Assembly: GCA_963836015.1 (NCBI GenBank)
Contig: CAWIIF010000015.1
Location: forward strand, 1,178,001 to 1,242,000
From: CAWCDJ01 sp963836015
GTDB lineage: Bacteria > Acidobacteriota > Terriglobia > Bryobacterales > Bryobacteraceae
Direction: 5' to 3'
Length of the DNA stretch: 64,000 nucleotides
Shown here one piece after another: positions 27,272 to 35,691 of this stretch. Made by a program: the position numbers and the translations under genes. How positions within the stretch are numbered: position 1 is the stretch's first letter; each line of letters starts with the position of its first letter. Below the pieces are notes generated by a model, which worked only from the letters and a program-made list of their open reading frames with translations, had not been told where the DNA came from and did not search any database.

Positions 27272-29215
27272 TTACCGCCGTGATGCCGCCGCGGTCTCCG
27301 CCGGAATCACCGGCAGGATGATGTGCGAAGGGTGCTGCGAGTCCAGGTAGACAGTATTCTCTGCGATCTGCCAGCGGCGGTTGTCGTTGAGCGGCTCGCC
27401 GGTGTTGGGGTTGATGTCGAACCGCGGGAAGTTGCTGCTCGAGATGTCCAGTCGGATCCGGTGCCCACGCTTGAAAACGAGCGATGTCGGGTACATCTCG
27501 ATGGTGAACTCGTAGGGCTGCCCGGGCTTGAGTAGCTCGGCCTTTCCGGGGCCGTTGCGGTACCGCGCGCGCACGATGCTGTCGGCGATGTTGAGATCCA
27601 CTCCGGCCGGGAAGTCGGCGTTCGGAGGGTACACGTCCACGAGCTTGGCGGTGAAGTCGGTATCGAGGGCATTCGACGACGCCCACAGCTTCACGATGAG
27701 CCTCCCCGTGACTTCGATGTCGCCCGTGAGCGGCGGAGTCTGGAACACCAGCACGTCATTGCGGGCCGACAGCGGTCTCGTGTCGGAGCACAGCCAGAAA
27801 TCCGCCCGGCACCGCTGGTCCGCCGCTCCCTGGAACATCAGAGTTCCTTGAGAGGATATGTTCCCACCCAGCGTCGGCACGGGGTTCCGCGGATCGGACT
27901 GGTATGTGATGGGCCGGTCGTCTCCGGGCTTCGCCGGACCGAGGACGCCGTTCGCGTGCAGGTAGTAGGGTGTTGGAGCCGTACGCGCGAGCGGCCACTC
28001 CTGTTCGTTGCGCCAGTGCCCGCCCACGAAGATGCGGCCCTCGGGCGTTTTGTGCGCATCGCCGCCGCCCATGACGTAGATCCGGACAGGCGGCTCGCGG
28101 TCCACCCCGTTGTCTATGCCCTTCAACCAGTGATCGAACCACCGCAGGTGAAACGCCGGAAGGTCCAGCGCCGCGTCCGCGGTGAACTGCGCTTCGCCGG
28201 CGTGGCTCGAGTCCTCACTGCTATGAATCCACGGTCCGACGATCAGCCGCTGCAGGCTCTTCTTGGTCCTGCGCAGCTCGACGTAATTCAGGTTGGCGAC
28301 CGGAGTGCCCCAGGAGTCGTACCAGCCCGTGGTGTGGTATTCCGGGATGTCCTTGTACTCCGCCAGGTGGTCTACTACGCTGGAGCCGGAATCCTTCCAG
28401 AAGGCGTCGTAGTCGCCATGGCTCATCGCCTCGATCAGCCAGGCTTCATAATCCGGGGCGAACTTGAGGGGTGTCGTGCCCGCACGCAGCGGCAGGCCGC
28501 GCACGTAATCGCGGACGTGCGCTCCCATGTTCAGGAGGGCAGCGGCGGCTTCGGGATCCGACGCCGCCCGCGCCGCTGCCGCGAATCCATTCGGCGTTCC
28601 GACGGCCACACCTAGTGTGAGCACCCAGTTGAAAAAGCGCAGCTCGAACGCGCCATTGTGGCGGACGCCGTACCGCCCGAAGTCGGACATCGCGTTGCGC
28701 GGGACCATCGCCTTCACATAGGGAGCATTGGCGATCGCGAGGGCGTGCTGCGTCGCGCCTTCGTAAGAGGTCCCCATCGTGCCGATGCTGCCGTCCGACC
28801 ACGGCTGCGCGCCAATCCATTTGGCCGTGTCGAAGCCGTCGTTTGGGTCGTCGCGGATGGGGAACCAGCGCCCCTCCGATTTGTAGCGCCCGCGGACATC
28901 CTGCAAGACGATCACGTATCCGCGCGGCACGAAGTAGGCCGCAGTCTCTTCCGCGCTGCTCTCCTTGTTGTACGGCGTGCGCTTCAGGATGACCGGAAAC
29001 CTCCCTTCGAGCGGCTGACCGTTTCGGGCGGGGCGGTAGATGTCGGTCGCGAGCTTCACGCCGTCCCGCATCGCGACCATGACATTCTTCGCCGCGGCGA
29101 CATCGTAAGGGGTGTCTGCCTGCGCGGCGCGCAGCGGGCTCCCGGCGAGCACATTGGCCAGGAACAGAACGCTCGGGAAACCGGCGGCGAACTTCCTCAT
29201 CGGGATGCGCATCAC
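27272..29215 (-). CDS. CocE/NonD family hydrolase (S15 X-Pro dipeptidyl-peptidase type), exported
   Basis: A 647-residue alpha/beta hydrolase with a signal peptide (start to about residue 30). The opening VMVAMRDGVKLATDIYRP and the nucleophile elbow GTMGTSYEG (Ser150) are family hallmarks; a C-terminal jelly-roll domain (about 420-640) includes GHRIRLDISSSNFPRFDINP, as in cocaine esterase and glutaryl-7-ACA acylase relatives. It hydrolyses ester or amide bonds, substrate unknown, in the periplasm or outside. The gene lies 43 bases downstream of the glucan phosphorylase on the same strand; an in-frame ATG five codons later is an alternative start. Confidence 0.9.
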   Translation of the reverse strand: MMRIPMRKFAAGFPSVLFLANVLAGSPLRAAQADTPYDVAAAKNVMVAMRDGVKLATDIYRPARNGQPLEGRFPVILKRTPYNKESSAEETAAYFVPRGYVIVLQDVRGRYKSEGRWFPIRDDPNDGFDTAKWIGAQPWSDGSIGTMGTSYEGATQHALAIANAPYVKAMVPRNAMSDFGRYGVRHNGAFELRFFNWVLTLGVAVGTPNGFAAAARAASDPEAAAALLNMGAHVRDYVRGLPLRAGTTPLKFAPDYEAWLIEAMSHGDYDAFWKDSGSSVVDHLAEYKDIPEYHTTGWYDSWGTPVANLNYVELRRTKKSLQRLIVGPWIHSSEDSSHAGEAQFTADAALDLPAFHLRWFDHWLKGIDNGVDREPPVRIYVMGGGDAHKTPEGRIFVGGHWRNEQEWPLARTAPTPYYLHANGVLGPAKPGDDRPITYQSDPRNPVPTLGGNISSQGTLMFQGAADQRCRADFWLCSDTRPLSARNDVLVFQTPPLTGDIEVTGRLIVKLWASSNALDTDFTAKLVDVYPPNADFPAGVDLNIADSIVRARYRNGPGKAELLKPGQPYEFTIEMYPTSLVFKRGHRIRLDISSSNFPRFDINPNTGEPLNDNRRWQIAENTVYLDSQHPSHIILPVIPAETAAASRR

Positions 29216-29258
29216 ACGAGTCTACGACAAGTCAGGCGGCTCTCGATGTCCGAGTGTC

Positions 29259-31920
29259 CTACCTCGCCTGGCTCATATCGCTCGACGTGCCGCCGGCCGC
29301 CGGAACGTAGCACTTCAAGGCGTAGTCCATCACCATCCGGTTCGCGTTGAACCGCCATCCCAGCGTCCGGATGGTGCGCTTCATGCGCTTGATCCACCCG
29401 CGCGGCAGCCCGTCGCGATCTCGCAGGTAGTAAAGCGGAATCACTTCTTCGCGCAGCACGCGGTAAAGCTCCTGACCGTCGCGCGCATCGTGAACGTCCA
29501 TGTTGGAATGCGTGCGCCCCGTGCCAATTGCGAAGCCGTTCAGGCCGTCGTACGCCTCCGCCCACCAGCCGTCCAGCACGGAGAGGTTCAACCCGCCGTT
29601 CAACACCACTTTCTGCCCGCTGGTGCCGGAGGCCTCCAGGGGACGCCGCGGATTGTTCAGCCACACGTCCACGCCTTGCACCAGGTGCCGGCCGACATCG
29701 ATATCGTAGTCCTCCACGAAAACGAAGCGGTCGCGAAACTCCGGGTCGCGCATCAGGTGCGCGATCTGCTGCAGCATGCGTTTGCCCGGGTCGTCGTGCG
29801 GGTGCGCCTTTCCCGCGAAAATGAACTGCACCGGGCGCTTCGGGTCGTTCACCATGGAAGCCAGCAGCCGCATATCGCGCAGGATCAGGTCGGCGCGCTT
29901 GTAAGTGGCAAACCGGCGTGCGAAGCCGATGGTCAGGGCATCAGCGCTCAGCACCCTGCCCCGGCGCTGCAACTCTTCGGCCGGTTCGCCGCGCCGTTCG
30001 GCCTGTTCGATCAACCGCTTCCGTACGAACTCGATGAGGCGCGATTTCAGGCTGAGGTGCGTCTCCCAAAGCTCGCCGTCGTCCACGTTCTCGATGCCTT
30101 CCCAGATGCGCGCCTCCCCGCTGTGCTCGTGCCAGCCGGTCCCCAGGTGGCGGTCGTACAGGCGGAACATCTGCGGCGCCAGCCACGTGGGCACGTGCAC
30201 CCCGTTGGTGATGTGGCCGATGGGCACGGAATCCTCCGTCTTGCCCGGATAGAGCGAAGTCCACATGGCTCGCGAGACCTCTCCGTGCAGGGCAGAGACC
30301 GCGTTGGCGCGCCGCGAAAGCTTCAGGCCCAGCACCGTCATGCAGAATTCTTCGTTGTAATTCGACGGGTTTTCGCGTCCGAGCGCCATCAACCGTTCGT
30401 GGGAAAGCCCCAGCCGCTCGCGCAACGGCCCCAGGTGTTCTTCGATCAGGCCGGCGTGAAACCGGTCATGGCCCGCCGGCACCGGGGTGTGCGTGGTGAA
30501 CACCACTTCCCGGGATACCCGCTGCGCGGCGCGGTCGAAATCCATTCCCTCATCCCACATACGGCTGCCGATCGCTTCGAGCACGGCGAACCCGCTGTGC
30601 CCTTCGTTCAGGTGAAGAACTCCCGGCGTGATTCCCATGGCCTTGAGGGCGCGAAACCCACCCACGCCCAGCAGCAGCTCCTGGCGCACGCGAACCCGCG
30701 CATCGCCGCCATACAGCCGCGAAGTCAGCTCGCGGTCTTCGGGCGCGTTGCCGTCCACGTTGGAATCCAGCAGCAGCAGGTCGCAGCGCCCCACCTTCAC
30801 CCGCCAGACCTTCGCGCGGATCGACCCGCGCCGCGTTTCGATCTCCACCGTCACCGGCTGGCCGTTCTTCCCGATGGCCGGCTCCATGGGAAGCTGGCTG
30901 ACGTCCGACTCAAGGTAGTCTTCCCGCTGCCACCCGTTCGCATCCAGGTGCTGGCGGAAATAGCCTTGCCCGTAGAACAGCCCTACCCCGACCAGGGGGA
31001 TATCCAGATCGGACGCGCTCTTGATATGGTCGCCGGCAAGCACGCCCAGCCCGCCGGAATACACCGGCACCGATTCGTGCAGAGCCGAACTCGGCCGAAA
31101 AATAAGCCACCGGCCGCGGCCGCAGGACTCCCGCATGCATCGCGCCCCACGTGCGGTCCGCATTCAGGTATTCCATGTGGCGGCGGTAGGCGTAGTTCAC
31201 CCGGCTGTGCAGTACCAGGTCTCGCGCGCGCCGTTCGAGCGCGGGCAGGGGAATCTCGGCGAGCAGCGAAATCGGATTGTGATGGAGCTGGCGCCACCTC
31301 GGCGGGTCCAGATCCCGAAACAGGCTGGTGGAGTCGTTGTCCCAGCTCCACCACAAATTCCGGGCCAGCGTCCACAACCTCTCCTGCGCCGGTCCGATGA
31401 AGCGATCGAGCAGACGGGCCTCGCTGACCACCGGCGCGACCTCGGCCGCGGCCTCCACCAGCATGCGGATTTCGCTGTCGCGGAAGCTGCGCGGGTTCGC
31501 CGTCTGCACCACCAGCACGCCTTGCAGCACGCCCCGCTCGATCAGCGGAACTCCCAGGAACGATTGGTAGGTGTCTTCTCCGGCCTCGCTGAAGTACTTG
31601 AACCGGGGATGCTGGTTCGCGTGTTCCACGGCCACCGGCAGCATCTGTTCCGCTACCAGGCCGGTCAAGCCTTCATGCAGCGCCAGACGCAGGGTGCCGA
31701 TGCACTCGCGGCGCAGCCCCACGGTGGCGGCCAGGACCAGGTTTACGCGGTCCGGCTCCAGCAGGTAGGCGGAACAGACATCCGTCTGGAAGCGCCGGGC
31801 AATCAGGTCGACCACGTTCATCAGAGTGTCGGCCGGCTTGCCGCCATCCGACGCCAGATGGCTGATCTCCTCCAATGTCAAAACCTGGCTGGCATCGGGC
31901 TCGTACGCGGGTTGAGTCAT
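29259..31920 (-). pseudogene. glgP: GAF-domain/alpha-glucan phosphorylase fusion, frameshifted
   Basis: From the ATG at 31920 (AAGGA ribosome-binding site, 8-base spacing) the protein begins with a ~180-residue GAF domain (LTLEEISHLASDGGKPADTL, TYQSFLGVPLIERG), then enters the alpha-glucan phosphorylase N-terminal region ([21 protein letters not shown]). At about 31090-31100 the frame shifts by one base: SAEFG continues in the neighbouring frame as [19 protein letters not shown] and runs cleanly to the stop at 29259, including the pyridoxal-phosphate lysine site GTSGQK and [10 protein letters not shown]. One extra base in GGCTCTGCAC explains the break. Repaired, it would be about 887 residues. 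The enzyme releases glucose-1-phosphate from glycogen or maltodextrin. Because everything else is intact, either a sequencing error or very recent inactivation is likely. Confidence 0.85.
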
Positions 31921-32073
31921 GGTTGATCCTTCCGGTCCTTCTTCGACTAGACCAACTTGGTCGTACCGCGGCGGAGCGATGCCCTCGGCAGGGTGGTCTA
32001 ACCAGTGTATGCGCGTCAAAGGCGCCAATCAAATGCCGGCGGAAGCCGCTACGCCGCCGCACGAAGGTGCCAG

Positions 32074-32083
32074 GGTGTACACT
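32074..32083 (+). promoter_or_regulatory. GGTGTACACT promoter-like motif
   Basis: A one-base variant of the motif seen at 9951 and 16505, placed 34 bases before the ATG of the mannonate-dehydratase-like gene. TACACT would be the -10 element; no clear -35 box is visible. Confidence 0.35.
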
Positions 32084-32117
32084 GGCTCGCGGAAGGGTAC
32101 ATTCGGAGAATCTGACC

Positions 32118-33497
32118 ATGGAATTCCGATTTTCACGACGAAGAATGATGCAAGGGGTGGGGGGCGCGGCACTGGCGCAGTCCATCGCGACAGCGGCCGC
32201 CGCGCCCGCACCGCGAAAGTGGCCGATCGAGGAGGGCCCCAATACTCCGAAGATCTGCCTGGCGCCCGGGGACGGCGGCGGACCCCTGCCGGAAAGCCGG
32301 CAGCCTGCTCCGGCCGCGGAGTCTCAGGGTGGCCGCGGACGCGGCGGTTTCGGCGGTTTCGGTGGATTTCTGCCTCCCCGGACGGAGGCGCCGCCGGCCA
32401 TTGTGGACGGCTTCGGGCGCAATCTGCAGGCAAGCTATGAGCGCATCCGGCAGCTTGGAGTCACGCACCTTCTGGGGGTCGGCGTCGGAGGCGGCAGTCC
32501 GTGGACCGAAGAGAACATTCGCCGCACCATCCAGACCGCGAAAGACGCCGGCCTGGTGGCCTATAACGCGATGATCAACGTCCCCGCCAGCGTGCTCTAC
32601 GGCAAGGAAACCCGGGCCAGGGACATGGAGCCGTTTATCGCTTCCATCGAAGCCGCCGGAAAGGCCGGGCTCCCCGTGGTCGAGTACAACTTCTACGCGC
32701 ACCGCGCCATCGAGGGCTATTACGAGACCGTCGGACGGGCCGGAGCGGGCTACACGGGCTTCGACTACGACCTCGAATTACTCATCGACGAGAACGGCCG
32801 CGTGGTGCAGCCGATCTACCGCGACGAAAAAGGCCAGATCACGCCCGAGACCCTGGCGGCCTTCCCGAATGCCAAAAAGGTCAAGTTCAAGGACCTCCCT
32901 CCGCTGGCCAACGAAGGCGCCCATAACCTGCAGGAGATGTGGGCCAACGTGACGTACTTTCTGAAGGCGGCGGTCCCGGCGGCCGAGAAGGCCGGTGTCC
33001 GCCTGGCGCTTCATCCCAACGATCCTCCGGCGCCGATCAGCCGCGGCTCCGAGCAGATCATGGGAACCGTGGCCGGCTGGAAGCATCTCATCGAGATCGT
33101 CAACAGCCCCGCGAACGGTATCACCTTCGATTGCGGCGTAACTCGCGAAATGGGCACCGACCCGGTGCAGACGGCCGATTACTTCGCCAGCCGCAAACGC
33201 ATCAACCACGTGCACTACCGCAATGTTCAGGTCGTCAAGCCCTACGAGAAATATCAGGAGGTGTTCATCGACGCGGGCATGGGCGACATGTTCGGCGTGA
33301 TGAAAGCGCTGGTGCGGAATAAGTACACCGGGACCATCTACCCCGAGCACCCGCGCGCGCTCGATGCCGACCGCGACCGCGTCCCGCCTGGCGGCCGCAT
33401 CGGCGGCTACCCCGGCGGCGGCGGCTACACCGGGATCACCTTCAGCGTGGCCTACACCCGGGCCATGATGCAGGCCGCCCTGGAATCGGTAGGGTAG
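32118..33497 (+). CDS. Mannonate-dehydratase-like TIM barrel protein, Tat-exported
   Basis: A 459-residue protein with a twin-arginine signal (SRRRMMQGVGGAALAQS). After the signal an unusual Gly-rich stretch (about residues 74-88, GGRGRGGFGGFGG) leads into the barrel. Barrel phrases match mannonate dehydratase UxuA: RLALHPNDPPAPISRG with the catalytic His, ITFDCGVTREMG, INHVHYRNV and IYPEHPR. UxuA removes water from D-mannonate in hexuronate breakdown, but UxuA itself is cytoplasmic, so an exported member may have another role. The ATG is nine bases after GGAGA. The stop codon lies inside a repeated double-hairpin element. Confidence 0.78.
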   Translation: MEFRFSRRRMMQGVGGAALAQSIATAAAAPAPRKWPIEEGPNTPKICLAPGDGGGPLPESRQPAPAAESQGGRGRGGFGGFGGFLPPRTEAPPAIVDGFGRNLQASYERIRQLGVTHLLGVGVGGGSPWTEENIRRTIQTAKDAGLVAYNAMINVPASVLYGKETRARDMEPFIASIEAAGKAGLPVVEYNFYAHRAIEGYYETVGRAGAGYTGFDYDLELLIDENGRVVQPIYRDEKGQITPETLAAFPNAKKVKFKDLPPLANEGAHNLQEMWANVTYFLKAAVPAAEKAGVRLALHPNDPPAPISRGSEQIMGTVAGWKHLIEIVNSPANGITFDCGVTREMGTDPVQTADYFASRKRINHVHYRNVQVVKPYEKYQEVFIDAGMGDMFGVMKALVRNKYTGTIYPEHPRALDADRDRVPPGGRIGGYPGGGGYTGITFSVAYTRAMMQAALESVG

Positions 33498-33530
33498 GCC
33501 TCCCGGCCTGCCCACGCGCCGAAGGCGCGC
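33488..33530. repeat. Dispersed double-hairpin repeat, copy 1 (REP-like)
   Basis: This 43-base element contains two adjacent palindromes: AGGCC-TCCC-GGCCT extended by GGTAG.../...CTGCCC, and CGCGCC-GAA-GGCGCG. It shares all but three positions with the copy at 40169-40210. It overlaps the stop codon of the mannonate-dehydratase-like gene and could act as a transcript end or mRNA stabiliser. Confidence 0.6.
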
Positions 33531-33612
33531 GGCGTTTCCTAACCCTTCCGCCAAGGGGCCGTCTGTATACTAAGAAGTCTGAGTATCGACAGTCCCGTAG
33601 GGAGGGTGTGAC

Positions 33613-34540
33613 ATGTCGTTGTGGTCGCGCATCGCGAACGTGGTTCGGCCGCGACCCCGTCGAAGCTCGCCGAGCCTTCGGATCCACCCTGCGGCGTCGC
33701 GAGGAGAGTCGTGTGTCTCCCGGCTGGCTGGACGCCATGAAGATCACCCTCCTCGACGGCCGCGAGTTTCGCCCTAGCGATACTTCTCCGGGGGTTGCGC
33801 TCGTCAGCGAAACGTTCGCCGAGCAGTTCTTTCCCGGCGAGAGTCCGATCGGAAAATTCTTCGAAAAGGGGAGCAGCCGCTACCAGGTGGTGGGCCTGGT
33901 GCGCGACGCACCTTATCGCAGCATGCGGGAGCCGATCCTGCCGGTGGCCTATGTCCCGATCCACGCAGTGGACGCCCAGGGCGTAGTGCAGCCCCTCCGG
34001 CAGGCCACCTTCATCGTGCGGACGGCCGGCGCGAATCCGCTGGCGCTGGCGTCGGTCCTGCGCCGGGAGGTGCCGCGCGCCCGGCCCGAATTCCGCGTCA
34101 GCAACATCCGTACCCAGGAGGAGCTGGTCCGCGCGCAAACGGTCCGCGAGCGCCTGCTGGCCATGCTGGCGCTGTTCTTCGCGGCGGTCGCGCTGTTGCT
34201 CGCCGGTATTGGCCTGTACGGCGTGCTCGACTATTCCGTGCTGCAGCGGCGGCGCGAGATCGGCATTCGCATGGCGATCGGCGCGCAAGCCGGCGACATC
34301 GCCTGGCGGGTGACAGCCGAGGTCTTCCGGATGGTGCTGGCAGGAGCGCTCGTCGGCCTCGCGCTGAGCCTGGCATTGACGCGGTACATCGCCGCGCTGC
34401 TCTACCAGGTGAGGCCCGGCGATCCGGCCATGCTGTTGCTCCCGTCGTTCACGATTCTGGCCGTCACGCTGGTGGCCGCGCTGCCGGCGGTCTTCCACGC
34501 CGTACGGATCGACCCGGTCGCGATGCTGCGCGCAGACTAG
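33613..34540 (+). pseudogene. ADOP-type macrolide-exporter-like permease, internally deleted remnant
   Basis: The ATG after GGAGG opens MSLWSRIANVVRP, the usual beginning of an acidobacterial duplicated orphan permease. One frame over come ARRAFGS and LRRREESR, normally about residues 50-75, and these are followed at once by VSPGWLDAMKITLLDGREFR, which belongs in the second periplasmic domain near residue 530. The C-terminal FtsX-like domain then runs to the end (RRREIGIRMAIGAQ, PAMLLLPSFTILAVTL, RIDPVAMLRAD). So about 30 codons are lost near the start, and several hundred more after REESR, with a frame change. Full-length ADOPs have 800-880 residues. It has no PadR regulator beside it, unlike the copy at 59.6 kb. 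Confidence 0.82.
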
Positions 34541-34582
34541 CGGGGCGACGCTCCGGGCTCGCTTGACGGTCACGCGTTCACG

Positions 34583-35323
34583 TCAAGGAGCGGTGCGGAC
34601 ACCCCGCTCCAGTCTGGCGGCCAGCTCCCGAAGCAGCGCGGCGCCGTCGCCACGATAGGCGCTTCCGTGCTGACAGGCGAGCATCGACGGCTTTAGGTCC
34701 GCCAGGCGCTCGAAAGTGGCCGATGTGCTCCTCGCGTGCGCGTAGTAGTCCATCATTCCGCGCATCCCCTCGCTCGCGGTGAGCACCTCCGACTCGGTCA
34801 CGGGCGGCATGTTCGCGCCTGGCTGCGTGAACAGATCCCCGCACAGCAGCGTCTCCGTGGACAGATCGAACAGGATGCCGCAATCCCAGCCGTGCGGAAC
34901 ATGCGGCGTGTACAGCCACTTCATTCGCCGGCTGCCGATGGAAAACTCCTCGCCATCCCCCAGACCGCGGGCGGGCCGCCCGGCAAAGTCGTTGAGGGAC
35001 GTCAGCGCACCGATCTCGGATCCAAACGGCGTTGCTTCCGGTGCGGCTTCGAGCAGGTCGTTCAGCGCGCCGAATTCATCGCCTTCAAAGTGCGATCCAC
35101 CGATCCAGCGGAGTCTCGCGGCCGGCATCACTTTCTGGATAGCTTCCAGGGTAAACGGGAACAGCTTCCGGTACCCCGTGTGGAACAGCACGGGTTCGTC
35201 GTCGTCAACCAGGTACGAATTGAACGTAAATCCCCCGGGAATCACGTCCAGCGGCGTGCTGATGCGATAGATTCCGCGCGCGACCTCGTCCACTTGAGTG
35301 CCTGTCTCTCTATTTGTGATCAT
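34583..35323 (-). CDS. Stand-alone di-iron MBL-fold protein (ODP/flavodiiron-like)
   Basis: A 246-residue protein with the metallo-beta-lactamase fold of flavodiiron proteins but no flavodoxin domain. The six di-iron ligands can be matched: His78, Glu80 and Asp82 in SHFEGDE, His144 in VPHGWD, Asp163 in CGDLF and His219 in CQHGSAYRGD. Only the non-ligating His after the third ligand is replaced by Glu. Proteins of this kind bind or reduce oxygen or nitric oxide; ODP relatives act as oxygen sensors. The gene is preceded by a palindromic operator candidate and faces a stretch without a recognisable gene. No signal peptide is present, so it is cytoplasmic. Confidence 0.8.
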   Translation of the reverse strand: MITNRETGTQVDEVARGIYRISTPLDVIPGGFTFNSYLVDDDEPVLFHTGYRKLFPFTLEAIQKVMPAARLRWIGGSHFEGDEFGALNDLLEAAPEATPFGSEIGALTSLNDFAGRPARGLGDGEEFSIGSRRMKWLYTPHVPHGWDCGILFDLSTETLLCGDLFTQPGANMPPVTESEVLTASEGMRGMMDYYAHARSTSATFERLADLKPSMLACQHGSAYRGDGAALLRELAARLERGVRTAP

Positions 35324-35373
35324 TGCTGCATCTCCTCGTCCGTTGCCGGACCGCTCCTATATTTATACCCGGG

Positions 35374-35402
35374 TGTGTAACGAGGAGCTTCCCCGTTACA
35401 CA
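35374..35402. promoter_or_regulatory. Palindromic operator candidate upstream of the di-iron protein
   Basis: TGTGTAACG and CGTTACACA are perfect 9-bp inverted arms separated by 11 bases, and the spacer itself holds GGAGCTTCC, a second, nearly symmetric block. It lies 50 bases upstream of the di-iron protein ATG in an AT-rich patch (TATATTTATA), the right place for a dimeric regulator. Confidence 0.55.
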
Positions 35403-35691
35403 TAAAATATGTGTTGATGGGGATTGAACTGGACGACGCCGGGCTGGTGCGGCAAATCGGCTCCGGAACTGGCCGGGACGCGGAAGCCGCTGGCCGAGGG
35501 ACTGCGTCAGGTGGCGCGCGAAGGATCTCTGCGAATGGTTGTGAGCGACGTATTTCTCAAGCGTGCCGCGGAGGAAGGCTCGCCGAGCAGCCGCTCGCCG
35601 CCGGCTTCATCGACCACCACGAGACGCGCGATCTCAATCACACGCGTACGCTGCCTGGCCCGGGCGCCGTGTAGCGAGGACAAGCGGAACA
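35403..35691. other. Gene-free or decayed stretch between di-iron protein and beta-lactamase-like gene
   Basis: About 290 bases without a gene I can support. Short open frames exist on both strands, for example one starting GTGTTGATGGGG just after the operator candidate, but none has a conserved-looking protein sequence or a good ribosome-binding site. It may be the residue of a lost regulator. Confidence 0.4.

Noticed and set aside
35403..35691. Short frames read as a MarR- or TetR-type regulator beside the operator
   Set aside because: None of the three frames on either strand shows a helix-turn-helix or a stable protein pattern, so I list the stretch only as gene-free.
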